A stretch of DNA of 28,857 nt from Fimenecus stercoravium (GTDB lineage: Bacteria; Bacillota; Clostridia; Oscillospirales; Acutalibacteraceae): positions 1 to 28,857 of the forward strand of contig DVIC01000037.1 of the NCBI GenBank assembly GCA_018711545.1, read 5' to 3'. Positions 1 to 7,442 of the stretch are shown in pieces. Under the pieces are notes generated by a model that saw nothing but the letters and a program-made list of their open reading frames with translations, did no database searches and was not told where the DNA came from. A program made the position numbers and the translations under genes. Within the stretch, counting starts at the first letter, position 1; the number at the start of each line of letters is the position of its first letter.

Positions 1-615
1 GTCATTTTTTCCCTGATCGGGCTTATAGAAGCATACAACGATCCAATAATACAGCGGAATAAGCAGAAAGATGACCCAGCTTGGGTTCCAGAGCCCGCCG
101 AGGAAACCGAGCAGCAAATACACAAGCAAAATGACCTCGGGTACAGGCATAGCCAGCAGCCGCGCTTTTTTATTGCGAATCTCCAGTGCGCCTGCCAAAT
201 GGTAATAGATCGGGAGGAGCAGAAAAACAAGCCACGACGGATGCCAAATATCACCTGCGAAGCCGAAGATCAGATAAACGATGACAACCACCAGCGGGAA
301 AGGGAATTTCAGCATGCTGTCCGCTTTTTTCTGTAAAGGCGTTTTAGGGAGCTTTTTGGGGGCTTCCTCCTCGGGCTGTGCTGTGTCGGCGCCGTCAAGC
401 ACATACGCATCGTTTTCGGTGTTCAGCAGTGCGTCAAGCGTCATGCCGTACAGCTGCGCCAACGCCATAAGGTTGTCGGTATCGGGCGAGGCCTCCGCGC
501 GCTCCCATTTGGAGATCGCCTGACGGCTGATGCCGAGCTTTTCGGCAAGCGCCTCCTGCGAAAGACCGTTCGCCTTGCGCAGCGCGACTAAGCGGTTCGC
601 AATTTCAATATTCAT
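1..615 (-). CDS. Membrane-tethered XRE-family transcriptional regulator (C-terminus cut by window edge)
   Basis: The frame is open from the ATG at 615 to the window edge, giving 205 residues with no stop. Residues 5-60 form a helix-turn-helix of the Cro/C1 (HTH_3) type; the motif with GLSQEALAEKLGISRQAISKWE is the recognition region. An acidic/Lys-rich linker (about 75-100) leads to two hydrophobic modules at about 106-140 and 158-192. The modules resemble each other (Tyr-Leu...Gly-Phe...Trp-His/Asn-Pro-Ser-Trp...Pro-x-Tyr-Tyr), so the membrane part is an internal duplication. AAGGGAG lies upstream of the start. A cytoplasmic DNA-binding head tied to a small membrane domain is common in Clostridia; ligand and targets are unknown. 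It lies downstream of mltG on the same strand. A TATAAT-like -10 (648-653) lies upstream but has no convincing -35. Confidence 0.85.
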   Translation of the reverse strand, partial: MNIEIANRLVALRKANGLSQEALAEKLGISRQAISKWERAEASPDTDNLMALAQLYGMTLDALLNTENDAYVLDGADTAQPEEEAPKKLPKTPLQKKADSMLKFPFPLVVVIVYLIFGFAGDIWHPSWLVFLLLPIYYHLAGALEIRNKKARLLAMPVPEVILLVYLLLGFLGGLWNPSWVIFLLIPLYYWIVVCFYKPDQGKND

Positions 616-694
616 AGTGTTCTCCCTTCAAGCGGTTGTTTGGCAGAATTATAATATAATCCACTTAGGTTTGCCGCCGATTTCGGTTTGCAGC

Positions 695-722
695 GGAAAA
701 TTTCCCTGCAACCGTCGGTTGC
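695..722 (-). terminator. Weak inverted repeats downstream of mltG
   Basis: GCAACCG-T-CGGTTGC (708-722) is a perfect short palindrome just after the mltG stop and is followed on the minus strand by a second palindrome, GGAAA-T-TTTCC (695-705). There is no clear run of T residues, so a terminator role is only a possibility. Confidence 0.3.
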
Positions 723-739
723 TGTGCGCGGTTGCGGCT

Positions 740-1627
740 TTAATAGCCCATTTCCTCGCAGTTTTTCTGGTGCTCCTCATATGTCGCAGCAAAGCGCGAT
801 TCATAAGGCGGTTCCGTATCGATGACGAAATACAGATAATCCGTATCATCGGGGTTCAGCGCCGCGTTGATGGAGGAAAGCCCCGGATTGCAGATGGGAC
901 CTGCCGGCAGGCCGCCGCAGCGGTAAGTATTGTAATAGTATTTGTAGTGGTCGATCTGATCGGGATATTGCAGCTCAATGACGCCCGTGCAGTATTTTAC
1001 GGTCACATCGCATTGCAGCTTCATGCCGTCATCCAAACGGTTATAAAGCGTTGAAGCGATCAGCGTGCGCTGCTCGGCGGTGTATGCCTCTTTCTCAATG
1101 ATAGAAGCCATCGTCAAAATCTCATGGATGGAATACCCCATGGACTGTGCCTTTGCTTTCATGCTGTCCGTGATGCGCGCGGCGGAAGCGGCAACCATTT
1201 CATCAATGACAGCTTTGGGCTCTGTATTCTTTTCAAATTCATAGGTCGCGGGGAACAGATACCCTTCCAAGGGGAAGCAGACGTTTTCTGCCGCGCGTAC
1301 ATCGGAAAGCAGCGGGTTTGAAGAAAGGTCATAATTTTGCGCCGCCTCTATAAAAGCGTCGCTTGTGCAAATGCCTTTTTCTTCCAAAAGCCACGAAATG
1401 CGCACAAGGGTATACCCCTCGGGCACGGTGACGGAAATGAGGTTGGATTGCTGTGCATACGTTTCGGGTGCGTCGGTGCCGTCGGCATAGACGCCGCCGC
1501 TGTATCTCGTCGTGCCGTAGGGGCTTTCGTCCGAGGCCGCGTCGCCGTCCTCCGAGCCGCAAGCCGTGAGCACGAGCAGCATGCACGCCAAAAACAGGCA
1601 TAATAAGGATTTATATTTATACTTCAT
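740..1627 (-). CDS. mltG: Endolytic murein transglycosylase MltG/YceG-like lipoprotein
   Basis: 295 residues. MltG cleaves nascent peptidoglycan strands outside the membrane and sets glycan chain length. The N-terminus is a lipoprotein signal: hydrophobic stretch 8-22 and lipobox LTAC with Cys23. Most family members instead use a transmembrane anchor. A low-complexity segment (about 25-60) precedes the YceG domain (about 64-292). The family core ASIIEKEA is at 174-181, and Glu178 aligns with the catalytic glutamate of E. coli MltG (family knowledge). NRLDDGMKLQCDVTV and the GLPAGPICNPG segment near 240 are also typical. GGAG precedes the start. A promoter with matching -35 and -10 lies upstream, so it is probably transcribed separately from the radical SAM gene before it. 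Confidence 0.9.
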   Translation of the reverse strand: MKYKYKSLLCLFLACMLLVLTACGSEDGDAASDESPYGTTRYSGGVYADGTDAPETYAQQSNLISVTVPEGYTLVRISWLLEEKGICTSDAFIEAAQNYDLSSNPLLSDVRAAENVCFPLEGYLFPATYEFEKNTEPKAVIDEMVAASAARITDSMKAKAQSMGYSIHEILTMASIIEKEAYTAEQRTLIASTLYNRLDDGMKLQCDVTVKYCTGVIELQYPDQIDHYKYYYNTYRCGGLPAGPICNPGLSSINAALNPDDTDYLYFVIDTEPPYESRFAATYEEHQKNCEEMGY

Positions 1628-1673
1628 GGTATGCTCCGGTTTGAAAGATTAGAGATGATATCGTCTGCTCGTT

Positions 1674-1702
1674 ATTTTATCAGATTCTCCCGTTCTTTGC
1701 AA
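1674..1702 (-). promoter_or_regulatory. Sigma-A type promoter for mltG
   Basis: Minus strand TTGCAA (1697-1702), 17 bp spacer, TAAAAT (1674-1679), about 46 bp upstream of the mltG start and within the gap after the sulfatase-maturase gene. Confidence 0.6.
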
Positions 1703-1752
1703 CTTCCTGACGAAAAATGCAACACAATCGCAACAATTCCATGTAAGCCGCA

Positions 1753-2865
1753 TCAGTTGTCCGGCGAGACCGGCGGACGCTTGGCTTCCCCGGCGAACAC
1801 GCGGAACAGCGGCAGGCAGGCGGAGAAAAACGCCTTGTACGCCGCGCAGTAATCGGCGCTCTCTCTGGTGCGCTTGCAGCCGCCCGCGCGGCACAGCGGA
1901 AAGAATTTACAGCTGCGGCAGCGTTCGGGCACGGGCAGACTCTCTTTTATAAAGCGCACGGCGGTCTCGCTTTGCGCCATAGCGGCAAAATCCGTATCGG
2001 CGATGTTGCCGAGCAGGTATTCGTCCGTGCAGTAAAAGTCGCAGGGGTAGATGTTGCCGTTGCTTTCCGAAACGAATTGGTGCGAGCAGTGCCCTGCCAT
2101 GCCGCATTGCTCGAGCCGCTGCCCCAAGTACAAACGCACAAGGTTGTCAAATTCCCGCACACTGATATATTGTCCGCGCACATAGTCCTTGACGTAGAGG
2201 TTAAATACGCGGATCAAAAAATCGGCGTACTGCGCGCTTGTCATATAAAGCTCGCTTTCCTCATCGGAGCCGAACGGCCGCAGGCAGGGGATGAACTGCA
2301 AATACCGGAAGCCTTTCTTGCGGAAAAACCGGTAGATACGCTCGCCGTTTTCGGCGCAGTAGCCCGTGAGCACCGTAAGAATGTTAAATTCCGCACCGTG
2401 TTTTCGGAGAACGGCGGCAGCGTTCATGATTTGATAAAACGTGTTCTGCCCCGAGGGCTTTTTGCGGAATTTGTTGCCGTCAAAATCGCCGTCCAAGCTC
2501 AGCCCCGTCAGAAAATTGTGCTTAGCAAGAAAACGCGCCCACGCATCATTGATTTGCGTGCCGTTGGTCTGGATGCTGTAAAATACGGGACTGCTTTTTT
2601 CGTTTTTCTCCCGCACCGTGCGCACAAAATGTTCAAAATACGGAAGGCCGGCCAGCGTCGGCTCGCCGCCCTGAAAGGCGAACGCCACGCTTTTGCCGTC
2701 CGCAAAGGTCAGCGCCTTTTCGATCAGACGTTCCGCCGTTTCAGGCGTCATAATGCCGAAGCCGAGATGCTCGCGGTGTTCGGCAACATCGCGGTAAAAG
2801 CAGTATTCGCAGCTTAAATTGCAAAGCGAGGAGGCGGGTTTGATCATCAGAGAAAGCGGGGGCAT
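1753..2865 (-). CDS. Anaerobic sulfatase-maturating enzyme (radical SAM/SPASM formylglycine generator)
   Basis: 370 residues, the usual anSME length. It uses S-adenosylmethionine and a [4Fe-4S] cluster to oxidise the active-site Cys or Ser of a sulfatase to formylglycine, in the cytoplasm. The radical SAM cysteines are C15-x3-C19-x2-C22, followed by the GGEPTL SAM-binding segment (about 66-71). The C-terminal SPASM cysteines begin at C254/C260 and include NIYPCDFYC. Asp276 in that segment lies where the family's catalytic base sits (D277 in the Clostridium perfringens enzyme). The C-terminal CRSC...CRAGGC set completes the auxiliary clusters. The start follows an AGGTGAT Shine-Dalgarno that overlaps the stop of the sulfatase gene; the gap is 14 bp. 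Its neighbour has a matching CSPAR motif, so enzyme and substrate appear to be co-expressed. Confidence 0.93.
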   Translation of the reverse strand: MPPLSLMIKPASSLCNLSCEYCFYRDVAEHREHLGFGIMTPETAERLIEKALTFADGKSVAFAFQGGEPTLAGLPYFEHFVRTVREKNEKSSPVFYSIQTNGTQINDAWARFLAKHNFLTGLSLDGDFDGNKFRKKPSGQNTFYQIMNAAAVLRKHGAEFNILTVLTGYCAENGERIYRFFRKKGFRYLQFIPCLRPFGSDEESELYMTSAQYADFLIRVFNLYVKDYVRGQYISVREFDNLVRLYLGQRLEQCGMAGHCSHQFVSESNGNIYPCDFYCTDEYLLGNIADTDFAAMAQSETAVRFIKESLPVPERCRSCKFFPLCRAGGCKRTRESADYCAAYKAFFSACLPLFRVFAGEAKRPPVSPDN

Positions 2866-2879
2866 GGGATCACCTTTTC

Positions 2880-4895
2880 TTACAGGATTCCGCGGCGGTT
2901 CTCCGCAAAATCACGCTGGATCTCGTCCAGTTTTTCATGGTATTCATCCGCGATCTCCGGGTACACCATGGTGCGATTGTAATTTTCGCCTGCATCGTCG
3001 GTGAGAATGTGCAGCCAGTTGTTGCGGTACTTGTCAAAGAAGGCGGAGTTGTCGTTCTGGATGCGGTCGAAATATTTGAACGTGACATATTCGTTTTCGG
3101 TCAGGACGTCATAATCGTAATCCGGGTACATGGCGCGCACCTCCGCCGTGGGGACGGTGTATTGAATCGCCTTAATGTCCTCGCGCTTCATATGCAGAAT
3201 GGGGTGCTCCTTCGTGTGGATCACCGCATCTTCGCGCAAAAGCGAAGCCATGGAAACGCCATCGATCACGCGATCCTCCGGCAGGAAGTTTTCTTTTGTA
3301 CCGTTTTCCCCTGTGATGCCGCACAGCTCCACGAGCGTCGGATACAGGTCGACCAGTGTGGCGGATTGCGCACGCGTTTCGCCTTTGCCGCCAAGCGCGC
3401 CGTTGTCATTGTCCCATCGAATCAAAAACGGGACCTTCTGCCCGCCCTCATAGGCGAGGTATTTCCCGCCGCGCAGGTCGCTGACCGAGCCCTCTAATGC
3501 GGGGCCGTTGTCGCTTGTGAATACGATGATGGTATCCTCCAGCTCGCCGAGCTCTTCCAGCGTTGCAAATAGTTCGCCGAGATAGGTGTCAAATTCCGTG
3601 ATGCAGTCCACATAGGTGCCCATGCCGCTGATCCCGTCAAATTCGTCACCGGCATAGACAGGGGCGTGCGGCCACGGTGAGGTGTAATACGCCATGAACG
3701 GCTGATCGGCTTCGGCTTGCGCGGTGATCCAATCCGTCAGCTCCTCATGGATCCATTCGGTCGCCCTGGATTGGTCGCGAAGCTCGTCCGTACCGTGCAC
3801 AATGGTGTATTCGCCGCCTTCTTCACGCACATGGTAAAACGGCGTCATGTCATTGACATGGTGGCTGCCGTAAAAATAGTCGAACCCTTGATTGGTCGGC
3901 AGGTATTCGCCGTAATCGCCGAGATGCCATTTGCCGAACAGCCCGGTCGCGTAGCCCGCCGCCTGGAAGGTCTCCGCCACAGTGACCTCGTCGCCGAGCA
4001 TGCCGTCGGCGTTTGCGCCCATTTCCACGGAATTGAAGATCCGCGTCGCCGCAAAGGGCGAAAACGTGGCAACCGTCGGGTATACCACATTGTCGGCATA
4101 GCCGCGGTAGGGGTAACGCCCGGTCATCGCGGCGAAGCGCGCGGGGGAGCACACGGAGTAGGAGGAATAAAAATTTTCCAGATTCAAGCCGTGTTCCCCG
4201 ATGCTGTCGATGTTCGGCGTGTCATAAATCGCGCCGTTGAGGGAAATGTCGCCCCAGCCCAAGTCATCCATGAGAATGACCAGGACATTCGGGCTGCCGG
4301 AGGAAGCGTTGCGGTCCACCTTGCTGAGAAAGTCATCCTGCCCTTCCCACATGCGCTGAGTATTCGGCTTTGAACGCAGATTCATGGTCAAAACATATAC
4401 CACGCTCGTGCCCATCAGCAAAATACAGAGGAAAAACGAGACGACCCGCTGTGCACAGTTGCGCTTCCCATTGTGCCTTGCCGTGAAAAACAGCGCCCAA
4501 AGCACAACGGCGCTCGGCAGGGCGAGCAGAAGATTGCCCAAAAGCCGTGTCCCGAAATTGCCCGCGCCCGTAAAAAGGGGATGCTCTGCGGAAGAAAAGC
4601 CCGCAAGCCCCGAGGTGAACGCGCCGAAGCCTGCGTCCGCGCCCCAAAGGATGTAATAGACGATGATGCCGACCATCGAAGCGGCATAGCCGAGCACCAT
4701 CGGGGCATAAACCTTTTTCTTGGCAAGCCGGGCGATTAAAATCACGGCGGACAGAATGCAGCAGTACGCCACAGCGACCACGCTCAAAAGATTGAGCCGT
4801 ACGATCCACTGCGCGAGCATCAGCGCCGTGCCGATTGCCGCCGTCAGCCACGGAAAGACCTTCCGTTCCCAGCTTAAGGTGATTCTCTGATCCAT
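2880..4895 (-). CDS. Membrane-embedded Cys-type sulfatase with five N-terminal helices
   Basis: 671 residues. Five hydrophobic helices (about 13-32, 35-56, 62-84, 117-138, 151-171) precede a complete sulfatase domain from about 202. The positive-inside rule (Arg-Lys at 11-12, Lys-rich loop at 59-61, Arg/Lys-rich loop at 140-150) puts the catalytic domain outside the cell. Metal ligands Asp210-Asp211 start the domain, and the formylglycine site is C249-S-P-A-R253, followed by the TGR-x-P segment. GKWHLGD and TSDNG are further family motifs. The layout copies lipoteichoic acid synthase, but the nucleophile is a sulfatase Cys, not LtaS Thr, so a sulfate ester is the likelier substrate. Which one (glycan, choline-type or other) cannot be read. 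AGGAGG precedes the start. The activating enzyme follows 14 bp downstream. Confidence 0.9.
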   Translation of the reverse strand: MDQRITLSWERKVFPWLTAAIGTALMLAQWIVRLNLLSVVAVAYCCILSAVILIARLAKKKVYAPMVLGYAASMVGIIVYYILWGADAGFGAFTSGLAGFSSAEHPLFTGAGNFGTRLLGNLLLALPSAVVLWALFFTARHNGKRNCAQRVVSFFLCILLMGTSVVYVLTMNLRSKPNTQRMWEGQDDFLSKVDRNASSGSPNVLVILMDDLGWGDISLNGAIYDTPNIDSIGEHGLNLENFYSSYSVCSPARFAAMTGRYPYRGYADNVVYPTVATFSPFAATRIFNSVEMGANADGMLGDEVTVAETFQAAGYATGLFGKWHLGDYGEYLPTNQGFDYFYGSHHVNDMTPFYHVREEGGEYTIVHGTDELRDQSRATEWIHEELTDWITAQAEADQPFMAYYTSPWPHAPVYAGDEFDGISGMGTYVDCITEFDTYLGELFATLEELGELEDTIIVFTSDNGPALEGSVSDLRGGKYLAYEGGQKVPFLIRWDNDNGALGGKGETRAQSATLVDLYPTLVELCGITGENGTKENFLPEDRVIDGVSMASLLREDAVIHTKEHPILHMKREDIKAIQYTVPTAEVRAMYPDYDYDVLTENEYVTFKYFDRIQNDNSAFFDKYRNNWLHILTDDAGENYNRTMVYPEIADEYHEKLDEIQRDFAENRRGIL

Positions 4896-4927
4896 GGCTT
4901 TCCTCCTAAGGTGATTGATCTGCCTTT

Positions 4928-4957
4928 AGTATACTAAAACATATGCCGCCGCGTCAA
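4928..4957 (-). promoter_or_regulatory. Sigma-A type promoter for the sulfatase-maturase operon
   Basis: Minus strand TTGACG (4952-4957), 18 bp spacer, TATACT (4928-4933), 33 bp upstream of the sulfatase ATG. Confidence 0.7.
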
Positions 4958-4990
4958 GCAAAAGCGAGAACAGGGTGAAAACAGTGTGGC

Positions 4991-5602
4991 TCAGTTCCGC
5001 GCAGCAGCGGCCTCGTCAAACCTCGGGTAGCGATCCTTATCCGCTTCGGTGATTCCGCGCACCACGCGGCAGGGCACGCCCATGGCGACGACGTTTGCGG
5101 GGATGTCCTTTGTCACTACGCTGCCTGCCCCGATGACCGTGTTGTCCCCGATCGTCACGCCCGCAAGCACGGTCGAGCCCGCGCCGATCCAGACATTATT
5201 TCCGACGGTGATGGGCTTTGCGATCTCTAAGCCCGCCTTGCGCTGCTCGGGGTCGGTGGGGTGCTCGGCGGTGGTAAAGCAGCAGTTCGGCGCGATAAAT
5301 ACGTGGTCGCCGAAGGTGACTTTCGCGCCGTCGGTGATGACAAGGTTGTGGTTCGCATAAAACCAGTCCCCGACCGAAATGTTGTAGCCGTAATCGCACC
5401 AAAACGGCGGGGTGAACACGACTTCTTTCCCCATTTTGCCGAGCAGGGTGCGTAAAACTTCCGCCTGCGCTTCGTAGTCGTTGGGATTGAGCTGATTATA
5501 TTTGTGGCATTTGTCCTTTGCTTTGCGGATCTCCGCTTCGTAAGCGGGGTTGTAGCACCCCTGAAACAGGCAGTAAAGCGGGACTTCCGGTTTGCCGTTC
5601 AT
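4991..5602 (-). CDS. Maltose/galactoside-type O-acetyltransferase (left-handed beta-helix)
   Basis: 203 residues from the chosen start. It belongs to the LacA/Maa/NodL group, which transfers acetyl from acetyl-CoA to a sugar hydroxyl. Residues 1-55 are the helical Maa N-terminal segment (NPAYEAEI...YNQLNPND). Hexapeptide repeats follow from about 70 to 190 (ISVGDWFYANHN, VTFGDHVFIAPN, ITVGNNVWIGAG, VTIGDNTVIGAG). The His in TAEHP (residue 114) matches the catalytic His115 of E. coli LacA. Two in-frame ATGs exist; the upstream one (5608) abuts AGGAGG with no spacer, whereas the one at 5602 has 6 nt spacing, so I start there. The acceptor sugar cannot be inferred. It lies between the hydrogenase terminator and the sulfatase promoter; I see no clear promoter of its own. 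Confidence 0.88.
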   Translation of the reverse strand: MNGKPEVPLYCLFQGCYNPAYEAEIRKAKDKCHKYNQLNPNDYEAQAEVLRTLLGKMGKEVVFTPPFWCDYGYNISVGDWFYANHNLVITDGAKVTFGDHVFIAPNCCFTTAEHPTDPEQRKAGLEIAKPITVGNNVWIGAGSTVLAGVTIGDNTVIGAGSVVTKDIPANVVAMGVPCRVVRGITEADKDRYPRFDEAAAARN

Positions 5603-5647
5603 ATGCATCCTCCTATGTACGTTTGGAATGCACTTTGCACAGAAACC

Positions 5648-5675
5648 AAAAAGCGCGCCCCAAGCGGGCGCGCTT
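5648..5675 (-). terminator. Rho-independent terminator of the hydrogenase operon
   Basis: Arms AAGCGCGCCC (5651-5660) and GGGCGCGCTT (5666-5675) pair perfectly over 10 bp around a 5-nt loop. On the minus strand it is followed by a T run (plus-strand A at 5648-5652). It begins 13 bp after the hydA stop. The plus strand also has a T run, so it could work both ways. Confidence 0.8.
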
Positions 5676-5687
5676 TTTTTTCAGCCC

Positions 5688-7430
5688 TTAATTGTATTTC
5701 TTGCGCGGCACATACGAGGTGTGCAAGATCTCGTGTGCCTTGTGGCTGCCGGGCTCGCCGAGGAACTCTTGATACAGCTTTTGGATGGTTTCGTTTTCGT
5801 GCGATTTGCGCTTCTTGTTTTTGGAATCCGCATCGTACAGCGCCGCGGCACGCCGGGCTTTCAGATCCACAAAGTTGCGCACGACCGCGTGCTGGATCGG
5901 CTGACCGCCGCCGTTGATGCACCCGCCGGGGCAGCCCATGATCTCGATAAACTGGTAGTCCGCCGTGCCGTCTTTGATCTTGTCAAGCAGCACCTTTGCG
6001 TTCTTCGTGCCGCTGGCAACGGCGACTTTGATCTTCATGCCGTCCACGTCGTACTCGGCTTCCTTGATCGCCTTCATGCCGCGAACCTCTTTGAAATCGA
6101 CGCTCGGCAGCTCCTTGCCGGTCAGGGTCTCGACCGCTGTGCGCAGCGCCGCTTCCATAACGCCGCCCGTCGCACCGAAAATGGTGGCGGCGCCGGTGGA
6201 TTCACCGAACGGGATGTCAAAGCTCTCATCGGGCAGGTGCTTGAAGAAGATGCCCGCACTTTCGATCATGCGCGCAAGCTCGCGGGTGGTGATGGCAATG
6301 TCCACATCCGGATAGCCGGACGCCGCCTGGTCGGGACGCTTGGTCTCGAATTTCTTGGCGGTGCAGGGCATCACGCCCACAACGACCATATCTTTCGGGT
6401 CCATCCCCATCTTCTGTGCATAATAGGTTTTCATCGTCGCGCCGAACATCTGCTGCGGGGATTTACAGGTGGACAGATGCGGGATCAGCTCCGGGTAATA
6501 GTGTTCGCAGTATTTGATCCAGCCGGGCGAGCAGGAGGTGATCATCGGCAGCACGCCGCCGTTCTGCACACGATCCAGGAATTCATGCGCCTCCTCCATG
6601 ATCGTAAGGTCTGCGGCAAAGTCCGTATCAAATACGCGGTCAAAGCCGAGCCTGCGCAGTGCCGCGACCATTTTACCCTCGACGTTGGTGCCGATGTGCA
6701 TCCCGAACGCCTCGCCGAGCGTGGCGCGGATGGAGGGCGCGGTGTTGACGATGACGAACTTGTCGGGATCGTTGATGGCGGCAAGCACCTTGTCGGTGTC
6801 GTCCTTTTCCACGATAGCGCCCGTCGGGCAGTTGACAATGCACTGTCCGCAGGAAATGCACGAGACTTCTGCCAAATCCTTGTCAAAGGCCGAACTGATA
6901 TGCGTGTCAAAGCCGCGCGCATTCGCGCCGATGACCGAAATGCCCTGCGCGTCGCAGGCGGCGACACAGCGGCGGCAGAGGATGCACTTGTTGTTGTCGC
7001 GCACCATGTGTGCAGCGGAATCGTCGAAATCATAATGGATGGTTTCGCCCGCAAAGGCGTTTTCATCGTCTACGCCGAATTCCTTGCAAAGCGCCTGTAA
7101 TTCGCAGTTGCCGCTGCGCACGCAGGAAAGACATTTCTTGTCGTGCGTGGAAAGGATCAGTTCCAGCGTCGTCTTGCGTGAGTGGCGCACACGCTCGGTG
7201 TTGGTGAATACCTCCATGCCTTCGTTCACCGGGTACACGCATGCGGTCACAAGGTTCCTTGCGCCCTTGACTTCCACCATGCAGATGCGGCAAGCGCCGA
7301 TCTCGTTCATGTCTTTCAAATAGCAAAGCGTCGGGATCTCGATGCCGGCGAACCGTGCCGCCTCCAAAATCGAAATACCCTTCGGCACGCTTAAGGGCAT
7401 GCCGTTGATTTTAATGTTTACGGTTTCCAT
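5688..7430 (-). CDS. hndD: NAD-dependent [FeFe] hydrogenase, catalytic H-cluster subunit (HydA/HndD)
   Basis: 580 residues. This is the catalytic subunit of a trimeric, probably electron-bifurcating hydrogenase that couples H2 to NAD(H) and ferredoxin in the cytoplasm. Domains in order: plant-type [2Fe-2S] (C36, C47, C50, C64), His-Cys [4Fe-4S] (H96, C100, C103, C109), two [4Fe-4S] motifs (C149-C159 and C191-C201), the H-cluster domain (about 225-515) and a C-terminal small-subunit-like tail. Motif L2 is MPCTAKKFE and L3 is EIMGCPGGCINGGGQP. Motif L1 reads TSCSPGW (298-304), with Ser where the classic form has a second Cys. An upstream in-frame GTG at 7439 has only 1 nt after the Shine-Dalgarno AAGGAG, whereas the ATG at 7430 has 8-10 nt, so I start there. 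It is the last gene of the operon. Confidence 0.95.
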   Translation of the reverse strand: METVNIKINGMPLSVPKGISILEAARFAGIEIPTLCYLKDMNEIGACRICMVEVKGARNLVTACVYPVNEGMEVFTNTERVRHSRKTTLELILSTHDKKCLSCVRSGNCELQALCKEFGVDDENAFAGETIHYDFDDSAAHMVRDNNKCILCRRCVAACDAQGISVIGANARGFDTHISSAFDKDLAEVSCISCGQCIVNCPTGAIVEKDDTDKVLAAINDPDKFVIVNTAPSIRATLGEAFGMHIGTNVEGKMVAALRRLGFDRVFDTDFAADLTIMEEAHEFLDRVQNGGVLPMITSCSPGWIKYCEHYYPELIPHLSTCKSPQQMFGATMKTYYAQKMGMDPKDMVVVGVMPCTAKKFETKRPDQAASGYPDVDIAITTRELARMIESAGIFFKHLPDESFDIPFGESTGAATIFGATGGVMEAALRTAVETLTGKELPSVDFKEVRGMKAIKEAEYDVDGMKIKVAVASGTKNAKVLLDKIKDGTADYQFIEIMGCPGGCINGGGQPIQHAVVRNFVDLKARRAAALYDADSKNKKRKSHENETIQKLYQEFLGEPGSHKAHEILHTSYVPRKKYN

Positions 7431-7442
7431 GGGGCACACTCC

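Noticed and set aside
2880..4895. Lipoteichoic acid synthase (LtaS) for the five-helix protein
   Set aside because: LtaS uses a Thr nucleophile; this protein has the CxPxR formylglycine signature and an adjacent sulfatase maturase.
5592..7100. 502-codon plus-strand frame opposite hydA
   Set aside because: It is antisense to a gene with clear motifs; no Shine-Dalgarno, no recognisable domain. High GC makes long antisense frames common.
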